Below are positions 35,506 through 49,800 of a DNA stretch of 64,000 bases, piece after piece. The stretch lies in assembly GCF_027580225.2 (NCBI RefSeq), contig NC_073340.2, positions 19,042,001-19,106,000 of the forward strand, written 5' to 3'. The position numbers were made by a program, and so were the translations under genes. Source of the DNA: Misgurnus anguillicaudatus (Eukaryota > Chordata > Actinopteri > Cypriniformes > Cobitidae). The notes beneath the pieces were generated by a model. It was given only the letters and a program-made list of their open reading frames with translations. It ran no database searches and was not told the origin of the DNA. Position 1 is the stretch's first letter; each line of letters opens with the position of its first letter.

Positions 35506-36228
35506 AGGAATAGTCTACTCATTTTCAATATTAAAATATGTTATTACCTTAACTAAGAATTGTTGATACATCCCTCTATCATCTGTGTGCGTGCACGTAA
35601 GCGCTGGAGCGCGCTGCGATGCTTCGATAGCATTTAGCTTAGCCCCATTCAATCAATGGTACCATTTAGAGATAAAGTAAGAAGTGACCAAACACATCAA
35701 CATTTTTCCTATTTAAGACAAGTAGTTATACGAGCAAGTTTGGTGGTACAAAATAAAATGTAGCGCTTTTCTAAGTGGATTTAAAAGAGGAACTATGTTT
35801 TATGGCGTAATAGCACTTTTGGGAGTACTTCGACTCGGCGCAGTAACACCCTCCCTCTCCCATTATGAGAGTGAGAAGGGGAGCGGACTTTTCAGGCGAG
35901 TCGAAGTACTCCCAAAAGTGCTTTTACGCCATAAAACATAGTTCCTCTTTTAAATCTGCTTAGAAAAGCGCTACGTTTTATTTTGTACCACCAAACTTGC
36001 TCGTATAACTACTCGTCTTAAATAGGAAAAACGTTGATGTGTTTGGTCACTTCTAACTTTATCTCTAAATGGTAGCATTGAATGAATAGGGCTAAGCTAA
36101 ATGCTATCGAAGCGTCGCAGCATGCTCCAGCGCTTACGTGCACGCACACAGATGATAGAGGGATGTATCAACAATTCTTAGTTAAGGTAATAACATATTT
36201 TAATATTGAAAATGAGTAGACTATGCCT
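35506..36228. mobile_element. Large palindromic TTAA-flanked MITE, 723 bp
   Basis: TTAA at 35502-35505 and 36229-36232. Ends AGGAATAGTCTACTCAT and inverted AGGCATAGTCTACTCAT. Arms of about 320 bp are inverted copies with few differences, around a centre of about 75 bp at 35848-35908. An RNA copy would form a long hairpin. Confidence 0.9.
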
Positions 36229-37062
36229 TTAAGAATCGGACCAATACTGGGTTGTTTTTTAACAACCGTGGGTTAAAGGAGACTTTTTTAATTTGTCAAA
36301 TAAATCTTTGGTGTCCCCAGAGAAGTTTTAGCTCAAAATACCGTATAGGTAATTTATTGTGGCATGTTAAAATAGGTACTTTATGGGTCTGAGCAAAAAT
36401 GCACCGTTTTTGTGTGTATCCCTTTAAATTCAAATGAGCTGCTCAGGTGGGCGGCACAGACAAGACAGAGCATCAAGAGGGAGGTTCTCTCACAAAAGAA
36501 GTTAGTAAGCGATGTTCAGCATTATATATTTGAACAAGTTTAAAAAGTCAATCATCTGTTTTATGCACACTAAATACATGTTTATCAGCAAATGGGGAAC
36601 ATTGTGGAATAAGTATAAAGACTTTTAGGTCTCATGTTGCCAGTGTATTAAACAGGCACAATGATTTTCAGCATGTTACAATAAAATACACTTCCACAAA
36701 CACCCAGAAGTTTACTTTTTGACCAAACCACACGAGCACATTTAAATGATCTGTAATAAAACAACACGTTTAATGCTTAAATTTTAGAGAAACAGATCAA
36801 ATGACATGTTTATGCTTATTGTGTATGATTGAACACATTCGCGTTTCTGTCAGTCTTTCACTCTCTATCTTGTGACTCCTCGTATTCATTTGAAACTTGA
36901 GAGAAACATTAAACAACATATTTATGCTTATTGTGTATGATAGTGAATACGCGTTGTTCTCTCACTCTGTCTCGTGCAGTGCATTAATCCTCGTGTTCAT
37001 TCATATAAACTTCAGAGAAACATATTAAACAACATACTTGTATTGATGAAAGTGAACGTTGC

Positions 37063-37092
37063 GTTGCTCTCTCTCTCTCTCTCTCTCTCTCT
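37063..37092 (+). repeat. (CT)n microsatellite
   Basis: About 15 uninterrupted CT units. Confidence 0.95.
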
Positions 37093-37121
37093 CGTTCGTT
37101 CGCTCACTCGCTCCCTCTCAC

Positions 37122-37994
37122 TTAAACCTCATTCACACAGACCTCTGGTCCCAGAAAATACCCGTAAAATTGCCAGACAAGGGTCTGTGTGAACAAAAAC
37201 TCGTTCCGTTAATCTTCTGGGATCGTTGCCGGAAAGAGGACCTAGTCAGATACACGGGTAACCCTCTGTGTGAACAGAAGCCGCAACAATGCCATAAAGG
37301 GCGTGTCGAAGTGAGGACGCGCGCGTCATCATCACAACGCAAGTTATGGTTCAGCTCCTTACAACGAGAGATAACGTGCATATAAACATTCACCACGAGA
37401 AATGTTGCAAACTAGATTGAAGCACTTATCAGGAAATGATACATGAGATGCATAAACAATGACGCACGTGCCGTAGTGAGGACGCGCGTGTCATGGCAAG
37501 TTGGTTCAACTCTTTAAAATGAGGGATTTACAACATTCACGACGAGAAATAGCAGCAAACTGGACTGAAGCAGATATCATGTAAGTTAGCTTATTACTTA
37601 CTGTGTTGAAACGGAGATCATTCAGCAGCATAAAAGAATATCGCGTCACGTGCTCATTTGAGCTATAATTAACGAAAATACCCGCACGTCATGCCAACAA
37701 GATAATATCGTTCAGCTCCTCAAAATGCGGGTTTTAAATGCATATAAACAATCACGATGAGAAATGTCTGAAAACTGTATCAAAGCAGAAATCAGGGAGC
37801 TCGTCAAATACTCGTACATTATACGTCACACCCTCACGTGTCTATACGGGAATTATCCGGGATGTGTCTGAACGCTCACACAGATTCCGGAAAAAGACTG
37901 TCTGTGTGAACAAACCAAAATCAAACTAATCCCGCAAAATACCCAGACACGTTTTACGTGTATTTTCCGGAATTACTGTGTGAAAAGGGCTTTA
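37122..37994. mobile_element. hAT-like MITE with TTCACACAG ends, nested
   Basis: The left CCTCATTCACACAGA and right TCTGTGTGAA / CTGTGTGAAAAGGGCTTTA are inverted, followed by matching GAAAATAC(C/A)CGTAAAA segments. Several inner copies of TCTGTGTGAACA. Inside family A copy 2. Confidence 0.6.
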
Positions 37995-38321
37995 CTCTCT
38001 CTCTCTTGCACTAAGGAAACGTTAATCCTCATCTTCAACCTTTGGAAAGACCAATAAAACTACAAGTTATAAGATTGTAGGCTACTGTTTGTTTTTGTAG
38101 GAATACAAACGCGTTGTGCTATCAGTCATTCTTTCTCTCTGTTGCTCTCACTCGTGAGGGCGCGTCATGGTTGGATAGCACAGATGAAGGGGTGGTATAA
38201 TTATAATAAGATCCCCTTAAATGCTTGCAGAGAGAGCCTTACCAAAACAAAGTTACAGGGTTGCTATTTTTCATGTTTTCTGGGTTGGTAGAAGCACTGG
38301 GGACCCGATTATAGCACTTAA

Positions 38322-39491
<1,170 letters not shown>

Positions 39492-39495
39492 TTAA

Positions 39496-40583
39496 AGGGA
39501 CATTTCATCGGTAGAAACATTAATCTTAATTAAAAGTGGGTCATATTTGTATTCGAAATGTAACATAAATTTAGAACTCTGTGCCTTATTTGACCGAAAA
39601 AAAGACAGAACGTGACTTTAGGGCACATTTGTATGGAAAACTACAACTCCCACAATGCACCACAATGCACAGCTCTGCAAGCCACTCCCATTAAATGAAA
39701 CACAGCTCAGATATGCTATTGTGTACATAAATGCCACGTTTGTATAAGAAAGAAAATAGAAACACTCACTTTATAGTCAGACGTCCGTTTATCCGTGCAG
39801 GCTTTGACTGTCGCTTCCGGTTTAGGATTCTAAAATATGTATCCAGGACGCCGCTGTCCATATATGGTATGAAGCTTGAGTAGGAGCAAGCTTCATTCAG
39901 TTTCTGATATATTTTTGAGAGTGCTTGGCCAAACATGTATATTCCCAAAGAAGAAAATGCCGCATCATGCACACAAATGCGTCCAACGCACAATATGTAT
40001 ACTCCACAGACACGCTGGCTCAGCGCTTGTGCTCGTAAGCCGAAACACATCTGTGAAATAAACACACCCAAACACGATAAAAGTACCTCTCTTGCCTGGG
40101 ACCATTCACCAAACAAATGTCCACATCCTGATCTGATGCAGAAATGTTATAGCAGAAAGCACACAGTGAGAGTACAGCCACTACTAGTTTGTGAGATTGT
40201 GACATGAAGTCTGGCTCGCTGCACAACGTCTGTTAGCTTAGCTTAGCATAAAGATGGCGGCTAAACGTTTTTATGTCTGTGTTCGTATATTTTTCTAAGT
40301 TCCACCCACTTATCTGTAATAGGTCTGTAGTGTGAGAGGGTCCTACCCATAGCCCCCACCTTGGAAAAATGAGGAATGAGTGTCTGTAGTCTTTCACCCT
40401 CCACAAATATACAGCAGTTCCTTCTTTCAATGACGCAAAATGACAATTTTTACATCATTGAAAAAAGAAAGTGCAACACTGAAATCTCTATTTCTCCCGT
40501 CTCAGGGGAAACTGAAGGAATGATGCACGACCATTCAAAAACATGACGATACAAAGCTTAATGCAAATCGGTAAAGTGTCCCT
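39496..40583. mobile_element. TTAA-flanked element, 1088 bp
   Basis: TTAA at 39492-39495 and 40584-40587; ends AGGGACATTTCATCGGTA and inverted AGGGACACTTTACCGATT. Contains open frames up to 116 codons with no recognisable product. Confidence 0.8.
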
Positions 40584-40587
40584 TTAA

Positions 40588-42742
40588 TTCAATTCACAAC
40601 TATTTTATTATATTAGTACTGAGGCAACTACAGTGTTTTGTCCTAAAAAGCGTTTACAATGTTAACTTTTTATAAGGATTTTTACAGCAAAAGGAGAAAT
40701 AAATGTGAAGTAGTAAATAATAAATGTGTTGTAAGACTGCTTTTGAGGGATTTGTCCCAAGTGGGCTGTCTTTATATTGTTGTCCGGGATCATTTCTCAT
40801 TGGCTCACTCTACAATACAAGACCTGCGTTTGGTGATATTCACTGTGGTCACATCTGTCACAGGCTGCCCTCCCCTATCAGTAATAAGACCGAGAACAGG
40901 AGCATTGTGTTTTCCCTCATATTTTTCTTCAACCCAGACATGACTCATTCCCAAAGCCCATTTTTCACATGCTGTGTTCCCTGTTGTGGCGTCACATCCC
41001 CAAGAAGGGTTCCCATCCTAGTCTAATAGTTTGAATGCAAGGGATGCCAAAATGTGCATCATCATGCCACAAAATGGAGGAGGCACAGGGTGAACCAGAC
41101 ATTTTGCTTGTTGTATAAACAGCAACATGTAGGGATAAATTGCTACAGAAGCAAAAGTGTTTTTGGTAAGGCAAAAACATTGATTGTGAGAGATAGCAAG
41201 AGCTAATCTTTTTCATAGCCACATTTCTTTTAACACGCTGTGCAGTCGACCATAATTATTTCTTGGAAGAGATAATGGCTCACGGCAGCCTCCGGTTATA
41301 TCGAAGAAAGTCTCCAAAATATGTGACCGAGACTTTCAGCATTCTCTCAAGGAAGAGGTCAAAGAGAAATCGATTGTGTTGTAGTCGCAAGGCACGTTTC
41401 TTTTATTATCTGAAATTGAAAGTGTTTCAAATTATCAACCAAAGTGGAATCAAATTAAAGAACGATAACTTGTCCGTGTTGGCTCTGTCAATGGTGTCTT
41501 ACTAATGGTTGCTAAAAGCAGTCTCAACTTTGGAAAAACTTTGTTACCTTCCGGTGTTATGAATGTCGGGTCATTTAATTCATTGTTGAGTATTAACTAC
41601 CTAAAGCCGTGCTAGTAACTTAAATACATTTTCAATAGCATGACAGTCTTTTCACATTGTTTAGTGCATGCAGCATAAGAGTTGGATGTACACGCATCCT
41701 TTTATAGAATGGACTCACTCATAGACAGCTTTTACATTTGGAGATGCTTAATAAAAAGCGACTTGCGATGCATTCAATGTTCATTTCTATCACAGGTGTG
41801 AGCCAACTGTCAAATTCCATGATTATCACTGACTAAAAGATGATTTTTCATCACCTACTGTTTGTTTGAGATGCCGTGAACCTGATGATTTAGTGTAAAC
41901 TGTGAGTTTATAAAAAAATTGAATGCGTGAAATGACAGCTGTTTAGATTATAGTCTCACTTGAAATCTGTGGAGGCTTGGACCCGGAAACGGCATTCCTT
42001 ACGTAACAACTTATCCGGAGGACTACATTTCGATAAATGCAAACTAAAACTAAAGCAACAAACAATTTCTATAACATTCCATGACTTGGACAAAAAAAAT
42101 TCCCTAACTTTTAATGTCTGGAATAATCCTTTTAAAATTCCATGATATTCCCAGCTATCAGCAGTGGTTAAATTGGGGCGGAACAGACCAGAACGGCATT
42201 CCAGCACCTGGAATGGAGCAGGGGAAAAACAACCCACATATATAATAAAAATAAAATGTGATTTGACATCATTCGTAGTACTTTTTGTCTGAACCAGATG
42301 CAAGGCTTTAAATGCCAGGGTGGTCCACCCAGTCACAAGAGACACAAAATATTTTGTGGGAAAGCAGAAAAATCATGCATATAATAATCGATTTAATGAT
42401 AATCGCTAAAATACAAATCATTAAAAAATCTAATTATATAGAAAGTTTATAATTTGTCTCTGCTTCTCAGCCTTGCAAATGTCAATCATTCAAGTGATTT
42501 TAAACAATTTAAGCTCAAGAAGATGCTAAACAGACGCACACACATACTCAAAAGCTCAAAAATACGAGTAATACACTTCTCAAGAGATATTGTTTCTCCC
42601 TCAATCATGTTGTCTTTCTGAAAAAAATAAAGTTGTCACTACTAATCTGTTTCCTCAACTCTCTTCCCACATCTACACCTCTGTTTCTCTTCTATCTATC
42701 ACTCTTCTTCTCACTTTGCTTTTTCCATCTGATCCATTTCAG
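40588..42742. other. ca10 intron, mostly unassigned
   Basis: No exon found. 41950-42330 has repeated GGCATTCC/GGAATG motifs and may be a degraded repeat. The pyrimidine tract before 42743 belongs to the acceptor. Confidence 0.3.
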
Positions 42743-42815
42743 ATATCTGAGACGTCAAATTCATTTCTGAATCGAATGTTGAACAGAGACACCATCACAA
42801 GAATAACATATAAGA
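42743..42815 (+). CDS. ca10: ca10 exon (24 codons plus 1 base, phase 0 to 1)
   Basis: The acceptor CCATTTCAG is followed by ISETSNSFLNRMLNRDTITR and ITYK; the exon ends with a single A before donor GTAAGT. That A joins AT of the next exon to give Asn, restoring the ITYKNDAYLL stretch of CA10. This segment lies in the C-terminal half of the CA fold. Length and splice phases agree with neighbouring exons. Confidence 0.94.
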
Positions 42816-43104
42816 GTAAGTAAAGCATCCTGACATCTTGACCACATTAATTGTTATCTCTAACACACTGTGTAAATGAATTACTTTATTTTTTGGCTAC
42901 GTCTGAAAGCTATGCTGCTTTCAAAGGCTGCATTCCAAGACAGGAAGGCGTCAAGGGATGCCTGAATCCAATGTTTGCTTTACTTCCTGTATCCCTTCCT
43001 GTATTCACAGTGCTATGCAAATCATTGCCTGATTGGCTTTAGTCAATTGCCTAAGATTACTGTTGTTGTTATTTAACTCTTTCCCCGCCAGTGTTTTTTT
43101 TTAA

Positions 43105-43596
43105 AAGGTGCCACTATACAACACTGTTTAACTTGTGATTCACTACATATTCGTGCCTATTTCCAACATAAGACAGAAGTCTTACTTACCGCATGCAACT
43201 CATGACCCGGTTGGGACTTTTCAACAAAATCCAGCATTAAACAAACATGCAAAACTCCGCTGCTACCCCGGATAATAAACTATATCCATTGTTTCCATAA
43301 GGCTGGCTTTCTTCTCCATACATCCAAAAACACACTTCTTCTTTCTTTGGGCGGGGTTTTCTGGGGGAAGTGCCCATAAAAATAAGGGATGCGTATAGAA
43401 ACCCCTGAAACATCAGCTGGACCCGTAATCGAAAAAAACTTTCCGAAACTTGTAAGAACCCCAGTGCATTCGGCACAGAAATACTCTGTAACACACCCAA
43501 CTGCTTTTTTGACACTTTGCTACGTTTAGCATGAGGAAACAACTCTATAACTGTATTAATAAGTCAGAATGCATAAAATACCATTGAACCACCCCT
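43105..43596. mobile_element. TTAA-flanked element in the ca10 intron, 492 bp
   Basis: TTAA at 43101-43104 and 43597-43600. The right end, inverted, reads AGGGGTGGTTCAATGG, a typical fish repeat end; the left end AGGTGCC is weaker. It seems to sit in a fragment of the AACTCTTTCCCCGCC family that starts at 43076. Confidence 0.6.
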
Positions 43597-43749
43597 TTAA
43601 ACTCAGTTTGGGAATATTTCATGGCCTACACTTGAAATACAATGTAGTGGAAATCTTGCATGCCATATTAAACACTAAAGTGATTCTTGAAAAAAGGCCT
43701 TCATAATTGAATTAATAGGAGTGTGGATGATTAGATCAAATGTCCTAAT

Positions 43750-44330
43750 CCCTGGTGGCTAGTGCATATCTACCAGTCCGGACCGGTGCATGGTGGAGCT
43801 CAGGGAAAACTCGACCGCCCTGCCGAAGAGGGCAGAGAAGCGTAGGCTTTAACATCTATCAAAACGCCCCTCTGTGTCTCCCCGGCCTCCAGCTCTATTC
43901 CCAGTTGAATCTCTGGAAACACACTAGCAACCCTCGTTTCGCCTGTTGTGGTGCTAGCGCATGTATTTTTCAAACCTATCCCCCTCCTTCCCAGCCAAAA
44001 GGAATTATTTATGCCACCAAAGTTGTCAAAGTTCTGTGCGATGATGCCGGTGGAATTGTAAACATGCGGGGATTTTTCACAGCCCCAGATAGAGTGGTAA
44101 TCAATGGGATAGAGGCAGAATAATGAACTATTTCCTCTAGCTGACGTGAGTCGGAACCCATTACTTGTCTGTTGTCAGCGGAAGGTGAGTTCAATATGTC
44201 CTGCTCCTCATAAATTCAGCAGCGCATTATCTAATGCATGCCCACTATTGTGAAGTCAAAATAAGACGAGCTGTCACCGGCCGTTCGACAAATCAAAGAC
44301 GAAGCGTGAAGAGAACTGAAAGGTTGGAGT
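43750..44330. other. Candidate conserved non-coding stretch
   Basis: Higher G+C, non-repetitive sequence close upstream of the ca10 exon at 44577. A 122-codon frame at 43755-44123 has no recognised domain and no splice fit to ca10. Regulatory role is a guess. Confidence 0.25.
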
Positions 44331-44539
44331 GTTTGCGAGCGAAAATGCAAATTTGTAAAATAATCTATAGAGGTTTTTTCTCTCTCTATAATTTGCTGTA
44401 CTGCTTGGATGTATTCATATAAAACTTATCATTTTATTTTTTCAAGACGTGCCAGGAAAGCACATGCAGTTGGGTTAGGGATTTATTGTGATTACTTGGG
44501 GATTTATAAATATTGGCTTTCAAGATCAAAAATAACTGA

Positions 44540-44734
<195 letters not shown>

Positions 44735-44887
44735 TAGACGCTGGACTACACACTTTTAAACATTTCCAAAATAATCTTGAGGTGGATCTGGAGGTGGGTC
44801 TAACATAATTAATAGGTTTCGGACCTATCTGGCTCCTTAGACAGATTTTAATGCGAGTCTGTTAGGATTGGACTGACTGTGAGATAA

Positions 44888-45154
<267 letters not shown>

Positions 45155-45654
45155 TGAATTACAGAGAGTTATTAAACTTAAAGTCTGTTTCTGCAGCCAT
45201 GTCGTAATTTTCAAAGACAGCACAGATCCCCAGGCAGAAAGGAGTAACTTATTACAGTGGTTTCAAAGAATAGATGAAATGATGTTATTGTGGAATGCTC
45301 ATTACAGCTTTAAATTCACATTAATGCATTTGGCAGTAGAGGTTGCACGACTACATAGTCAGTTTCTTCTTCAATATACTTGTGGCTTATTTTACATATC
45401 TTATGTGAATTGTTAAGCATCAAGAATAGTCACTTTATCTATAAACACAAAGTAAATAAATGGACACACAACATTGTAATCTTAACATCCGTGCCTTTAT
45501 CGGGGAACAATAAGTGCATGCATTTTACTATCACTAACTTTAACAGTTAACATAAAACATTAGCCTCCTTGTTTATAAAAGGTGTTCAGCAGTAATAACA
45601 AGGCCAGGTTGGATCTTAATTCAACCTGTTCTTAGTAGATTATAAAAGACTTAA

Positions 45655-46433
45655 AGGGAAACTTTACTTTTTAAAAAAATATGCTTATTTTCCAGCTCCC
45701 CTAAAGTCAAACATTTGATTATTACGTTTTTGGAATCCATTCAGCTGATCTTTGGCACTTTTAGCATAGCTTAGCACAATCCATTGAATCCGATTAGACC
45801 ATTAGCATCACGCTCAAAAATGACCTTAGAGTTTCGATGTTTTTTCTATTTGGGACTTGGCTCTTCTGTAGTTACATTGTGTACTAAGACTGACAAAAAA
45901 ATTAAAAGTAGTGATTTTCTAGGCAGATATGGCTAGGAACTATACTCTCATTCTGGCGTAGAAATCAAGGACCATATCTGCAGGAGGCGCAATGATATTA
46001 CGCAGTGCCCGAAAATAGTCCCCTGCTATTGAAAGTTAACAAGGGGATTACTTTCAAGCGCTGCGTAATATCATTGCACCTGCTGCAGCCATGTTACGGC
46101 AGCAAAGTCCTTGATTATTACGCCAGAATGAGAGTATAGTTCCTAGTCATATCAGCCTTAAAAATCGCAACTTTTAATTTTCTGCAGGTCTTAGTACACG
46201 ATGTAACTACAGAAGAGTCAAGTTTAAATAGGAAAATATCGACTCTCTTTGGTTATTTTTTAGCATGATGCTAATGGTCTAATCAGATTCAATGGATTGT
46301 GCTAAGCTATGCTAAAAGTGGTAGCGCCAGACCCGGAGATCAGCTGAATGGATTCCAAAACAGTAAAAATCAAATTTTTAACTCTAGGGTAGCTAGAAAA
46401 TTAGAATATTTTCAAAAAAAGTGGAGTGTCCCT
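45655..46433. mobile_element. Palindromic TTAA-flanked MITE in the last ca10 intron, 779 bp
   Basis: TTAA at 45651-45654 and 46434-46437. Ends AGGGAAACTTTACTTTTT and inverted AGGGACACTCCACTTTTT. Arms of roughly 330 bp share blocks such as CAATCCATTGAATC/GATTCAATGGATTG and TAGTTCCTAG/CTAGGAACTA. Confidence 0.85.
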
Positions 46434-46437
46434 TTAA

Positions 46438-47782
46438 GTCAAGCTCATCTGGTGCTTTACAAGCGCATCAACATGAGAGCAATGCAGGCTTGATCTTTGC
46501 CTTATGACAGTGTCACCGACCAAGTAACAAATTATTTTACTTGGATATTGGTGGCAGAGACAGCTACTTAATAAGTAGTGGATTCCCTGACTAGTGGTTG
46601 AAACACTTGACTAGTCTATGCAAGCCCTATTGATGCTTTTATTCAAATTTAGTGTATAAACTTGATCAGTTCATGTGGTCCTTGTGAATCGACCCCATGA
46701 CCTTGGTATTATTAACACCGTGCTCTGCAGGTACAGGGAGTGATTTTGTTAAAGAAATTAACTGAAAAGAAGTCACATGTTTTTCATTCTGTTCACTTTT
46801 CAGATTTGTGACCTTTGCTGTGTTTCATCAAATGTAAAGGCAGTACCAGCAGGGGTCTATTCAGAAAAAAAATAATTGCCACACCAGTTCATACTTAAAA
46901 ATAGAGCTTGTTTTTTCACAATCTTTATTTTACATTAGCCTACACATAAAGTGACAGTGAATTTAATCATTCATAAATTAAACACTGTTTCAAATGGATG
47001 GAATCCAACAATATGCATTTATTAATATTATTAGCATTATTTGAATAGGTTAGGATTGTTTAGTTAATTTGTAAATGCATACTGAAGGTCTGGGAACTGT
47101 GGCAGCCAAGGACCGCCCATGTGGCCATATGACTGCCACGTAAAGCAACCATTCATGTTTTGCTTTGTGTCGCATCGTGTCTAGGGGCTTGGACATGTCA
47201 CCACAATAACAGCCACTGACCGTTGGCTGAATGTCTGATGACATACTTTGCTAAAACACTTCAGATTCGAAAATTCTTAAAGCAATAAGTGGACTCTAAA
47301 AGAGAGATTTTAACCTGTTTGCCATTGTTATGAATTAGTGGCCATGGTTCCCGAGACTACACTAAACCTGTTAAAGATATAAATATCTATAGGGTGAGGA
47401 AAAAAAATATGCATTTAATTAACATTGGTTTGACATCTGAGGTAAGGCGTTTTAACCGAGAAGATGTACTCTTTTGTTAAACCAGCACAGTGAGATGTCT
47501 GCAGGCTAATTGAATGTTAAATTTTTGCTTGGGGTGATTATACTTTAAGTGCATGAGAAAATTAAGGTCTGGGAAACTGCACAATGAAATGTGCATCTTT
47601 AAGAACCCGGCATTTGGAGGAGTTTATGAGAAGGAATTGCCATTTTTAGAAGGCGACCTGGCGTTTTTAGCCACATTTAAACGCTTTGGTCGGCACAGGG
47701 CGGTTAAGAAGTGTGTTAGGGGCTTGTACACCAAATATGTACCATATAAAATAACACAAACATTTCATTTCCCCATTTCCAG
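46438..47782. other. Rest of last ca10 intron
   Basis: A+T-rich, no recognised repeat or exon; the T/C-rich run before 47783 is the acceptor tract. Confidence 0.4.
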
Positions 47783-47805
47783 TGAACGAGTGGCTGCTGA
47801 AATAA
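47783..47805 (+). CDS. ca10: ca10 last coding exon and stop
   Basis: A short terminal coding segment, well below any usual ORF length cut-off. The acceptor CCCATTTCCAG is followed by TG, which completes Val with the G of the previous exon, then NEWLLK and TAA. NEWLLK is the C-terminus of vertebrate CA10. The six exons total 708 nt (235 residues plus stop) with compatible phases and no internal stop, so the gene appears intact in this window. Confidence 0.93.
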
Positions 47806-48504
47806 AGCCAGGATGTGGATGAGTCCAAGAACACTAAAAACAAGCAAATGAGTGACGCAAAAAAGGAAATGCTGATGGGACAGTTCAGAGTCAAGACTGA
47901 CATATATCCTGCCAGAAAAAGTCATGACGTTGTAAAGAATAAAGTAACCCCAGGAGAGACTTTGCACTGTTGGCAAAGAGATCCAATTTCATACATCCAA
48001 TCAAAACTAGTGACATACAAGTATAACAACTACTCAAATGTTTTGATACCTTTTTTGGGAAGAAAAACACTAAAAAGAAACATTTATTTCATAGCCTCTT
48101 CACAAACGGAACTGGAAGTTTTTAGCCTTTGTACATATGGACGACAAATCTGGTACAAAGGGACGGGACATTGAAACACCCAACCAAAACAGGACATCCT
48201 CGAAATCATCACTGCATCTTTATTTCGTGGGGGCAGCCGACATCATCCTAGAGAAGAATGTGAGGTGATACTGTCTGTAAAATGAGTGTCTTGGCCTTGT
48301 AAATATAATTATTCATGCTGAAAATGAATATGTAAAGATACAAATATCATAAAAAATATAAGAGGGAAAATAAATGAAAAAAGTTCAATATTTTACGCTT
48401 GGCGCACTTTGAATTTCCGGAGCAGAGCTGATGCCTTTTTTTGTTTGTTTTATTGTTTACAATGGTCATACACTGTGTTTGATTAATGTTATCGGCCCAA
48501 TAAA
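47806..48504 (+). other. ca10: ca10 3' UTR with candidate poly(A) signals
   Basis: Sequence after the ca10 stop. AATAAA occurs at 47938-47943, 48369-48374 and 48499-48504, so several 3' ends are possible. The last two sit in an A/T-rich tract followed by T-rich DNA, which fits a cleavage site near 48390 or 48520. The end of the UTR is inferred, not seen. Confidence 0.5.
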
Positions 48505-49800
48505 TGTGTTTGGAAAGTTAATATGTGTAAATATTTTTGAATATGTCTTCGCTTTGGGATGCTATGTCAGCCGAGTGGTTTTTTTTTACGGAATATGTTT
48601 TGGTGTTGATATCTTACGATTTTTTATTTTGTTTTATTTGGTCTGAAACACATTTAATTGGTCTGAGCGCAAAAATGATTATTCTGAACAGCAGAGTTTA
48701 ATGAGGCAGAATCTAACTGAGGAACCGTCTCAGCTTTCTCCTGTGTTGATTTGCTGTGGACTTACTTGCCTTAAGCAGATGGAGGCAGAATTGAACCCCC
48801 ACCTTTTGTTTTAATTATATCTCAATCAATGAAGCATGCCTGTTGTTTCAACCCCGGTGTGAGGAAAAAACACGGCTTGGGATTCTGATATTTTATCTTC
48901 GTACCTTACAGATGGCTAATAAAAAGATAAGGGGAGGCAGAAAGTTTCAACAGCTATAGCTGATGGTTATTGCGACCATTTTTCTATCAAGCCCGCAGTA
49001 GAAGAGGCAGAATTGAACCTTTTGATAGATAAATACTCCCAGTGTTTCACTTCTGACAAATAATCACCCCAGGCCTCCAAGCACCTGTGATACAGTGTAT
49101 CTCACTGGAACAGACTCACTTTTCTCTCCGTGATACCCGTTCCTGCCAAAGCCTATAAATATCAGGAAACCGGAAGCGTGGTGCTCAGATGTTCAGAGGA
49201 TATTAATTACATTACATTAAAAAGGCAATGAAAAGGTCTCTGGATCTCTGGGAATTTAAGCGCAGCACCTGCTGTGTGAAATGATGCAGGACGTTTGTTT
49301 AAAGAGTCTGTGGAGAAGCAGATGTCCAGATACTCAAAGGGTCAGTGATTCGGTCAGACAGCAATTTCAAGACATAGAGGTACAACCAATTATAACACCT
49401 TTTTTTGTTAATTGCTATTTTCAAAGACACAGTTATTGCATTTATTATCATCCATTCCTGTGTCTTGTTTTAACAGTGGTTATTTGCTCGACCTGATTTT
49501 GCCAAGTGAGAGATGTCCTCAACATATTGTGTTGACCCAAGGACAACATTTTTTAAAATAAAACCTAAACTCATCCGAAATCCTAACCCTTAACCATAAC
49601 TGAACCTTAAAATCAGAGGGAAATGATAAGTACAAAAATATGGCCTAGAAGCAGCTAATCCTGGTTGTAAGCTTAAACTTGTAACAAACTGAATTTCTAA
49701 GATCTGATTGGTTGATTAAAATGTTGTTGCAGGGTCAACTTAATGTTGCTCTGAGGACATCAACCACTTGGCAAAATCATGACAGTCGTGGTGCTCTTCA
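48505..49800. other. Intergenic, candidate conserved stretch (48700-49290)
   Basis: 48700-49290 is non-repetitive, with three GGAGGCAGAA-like motifs and a 16-bp direct repeat (48782-48797 and 49004-49019). No gene. Confidence 0.3.

Noticed and set aside
39766..40116. 116-codon minus-strand frame
   Set aside because: It lies inside a TTAA-flanked element; no transposase similarity recognised.
43755..44123. 122-codon frame close upstream of a ca10 exon
   Set aside because: Its sequence does not match CA10 and the flanking exons join in phase without it.
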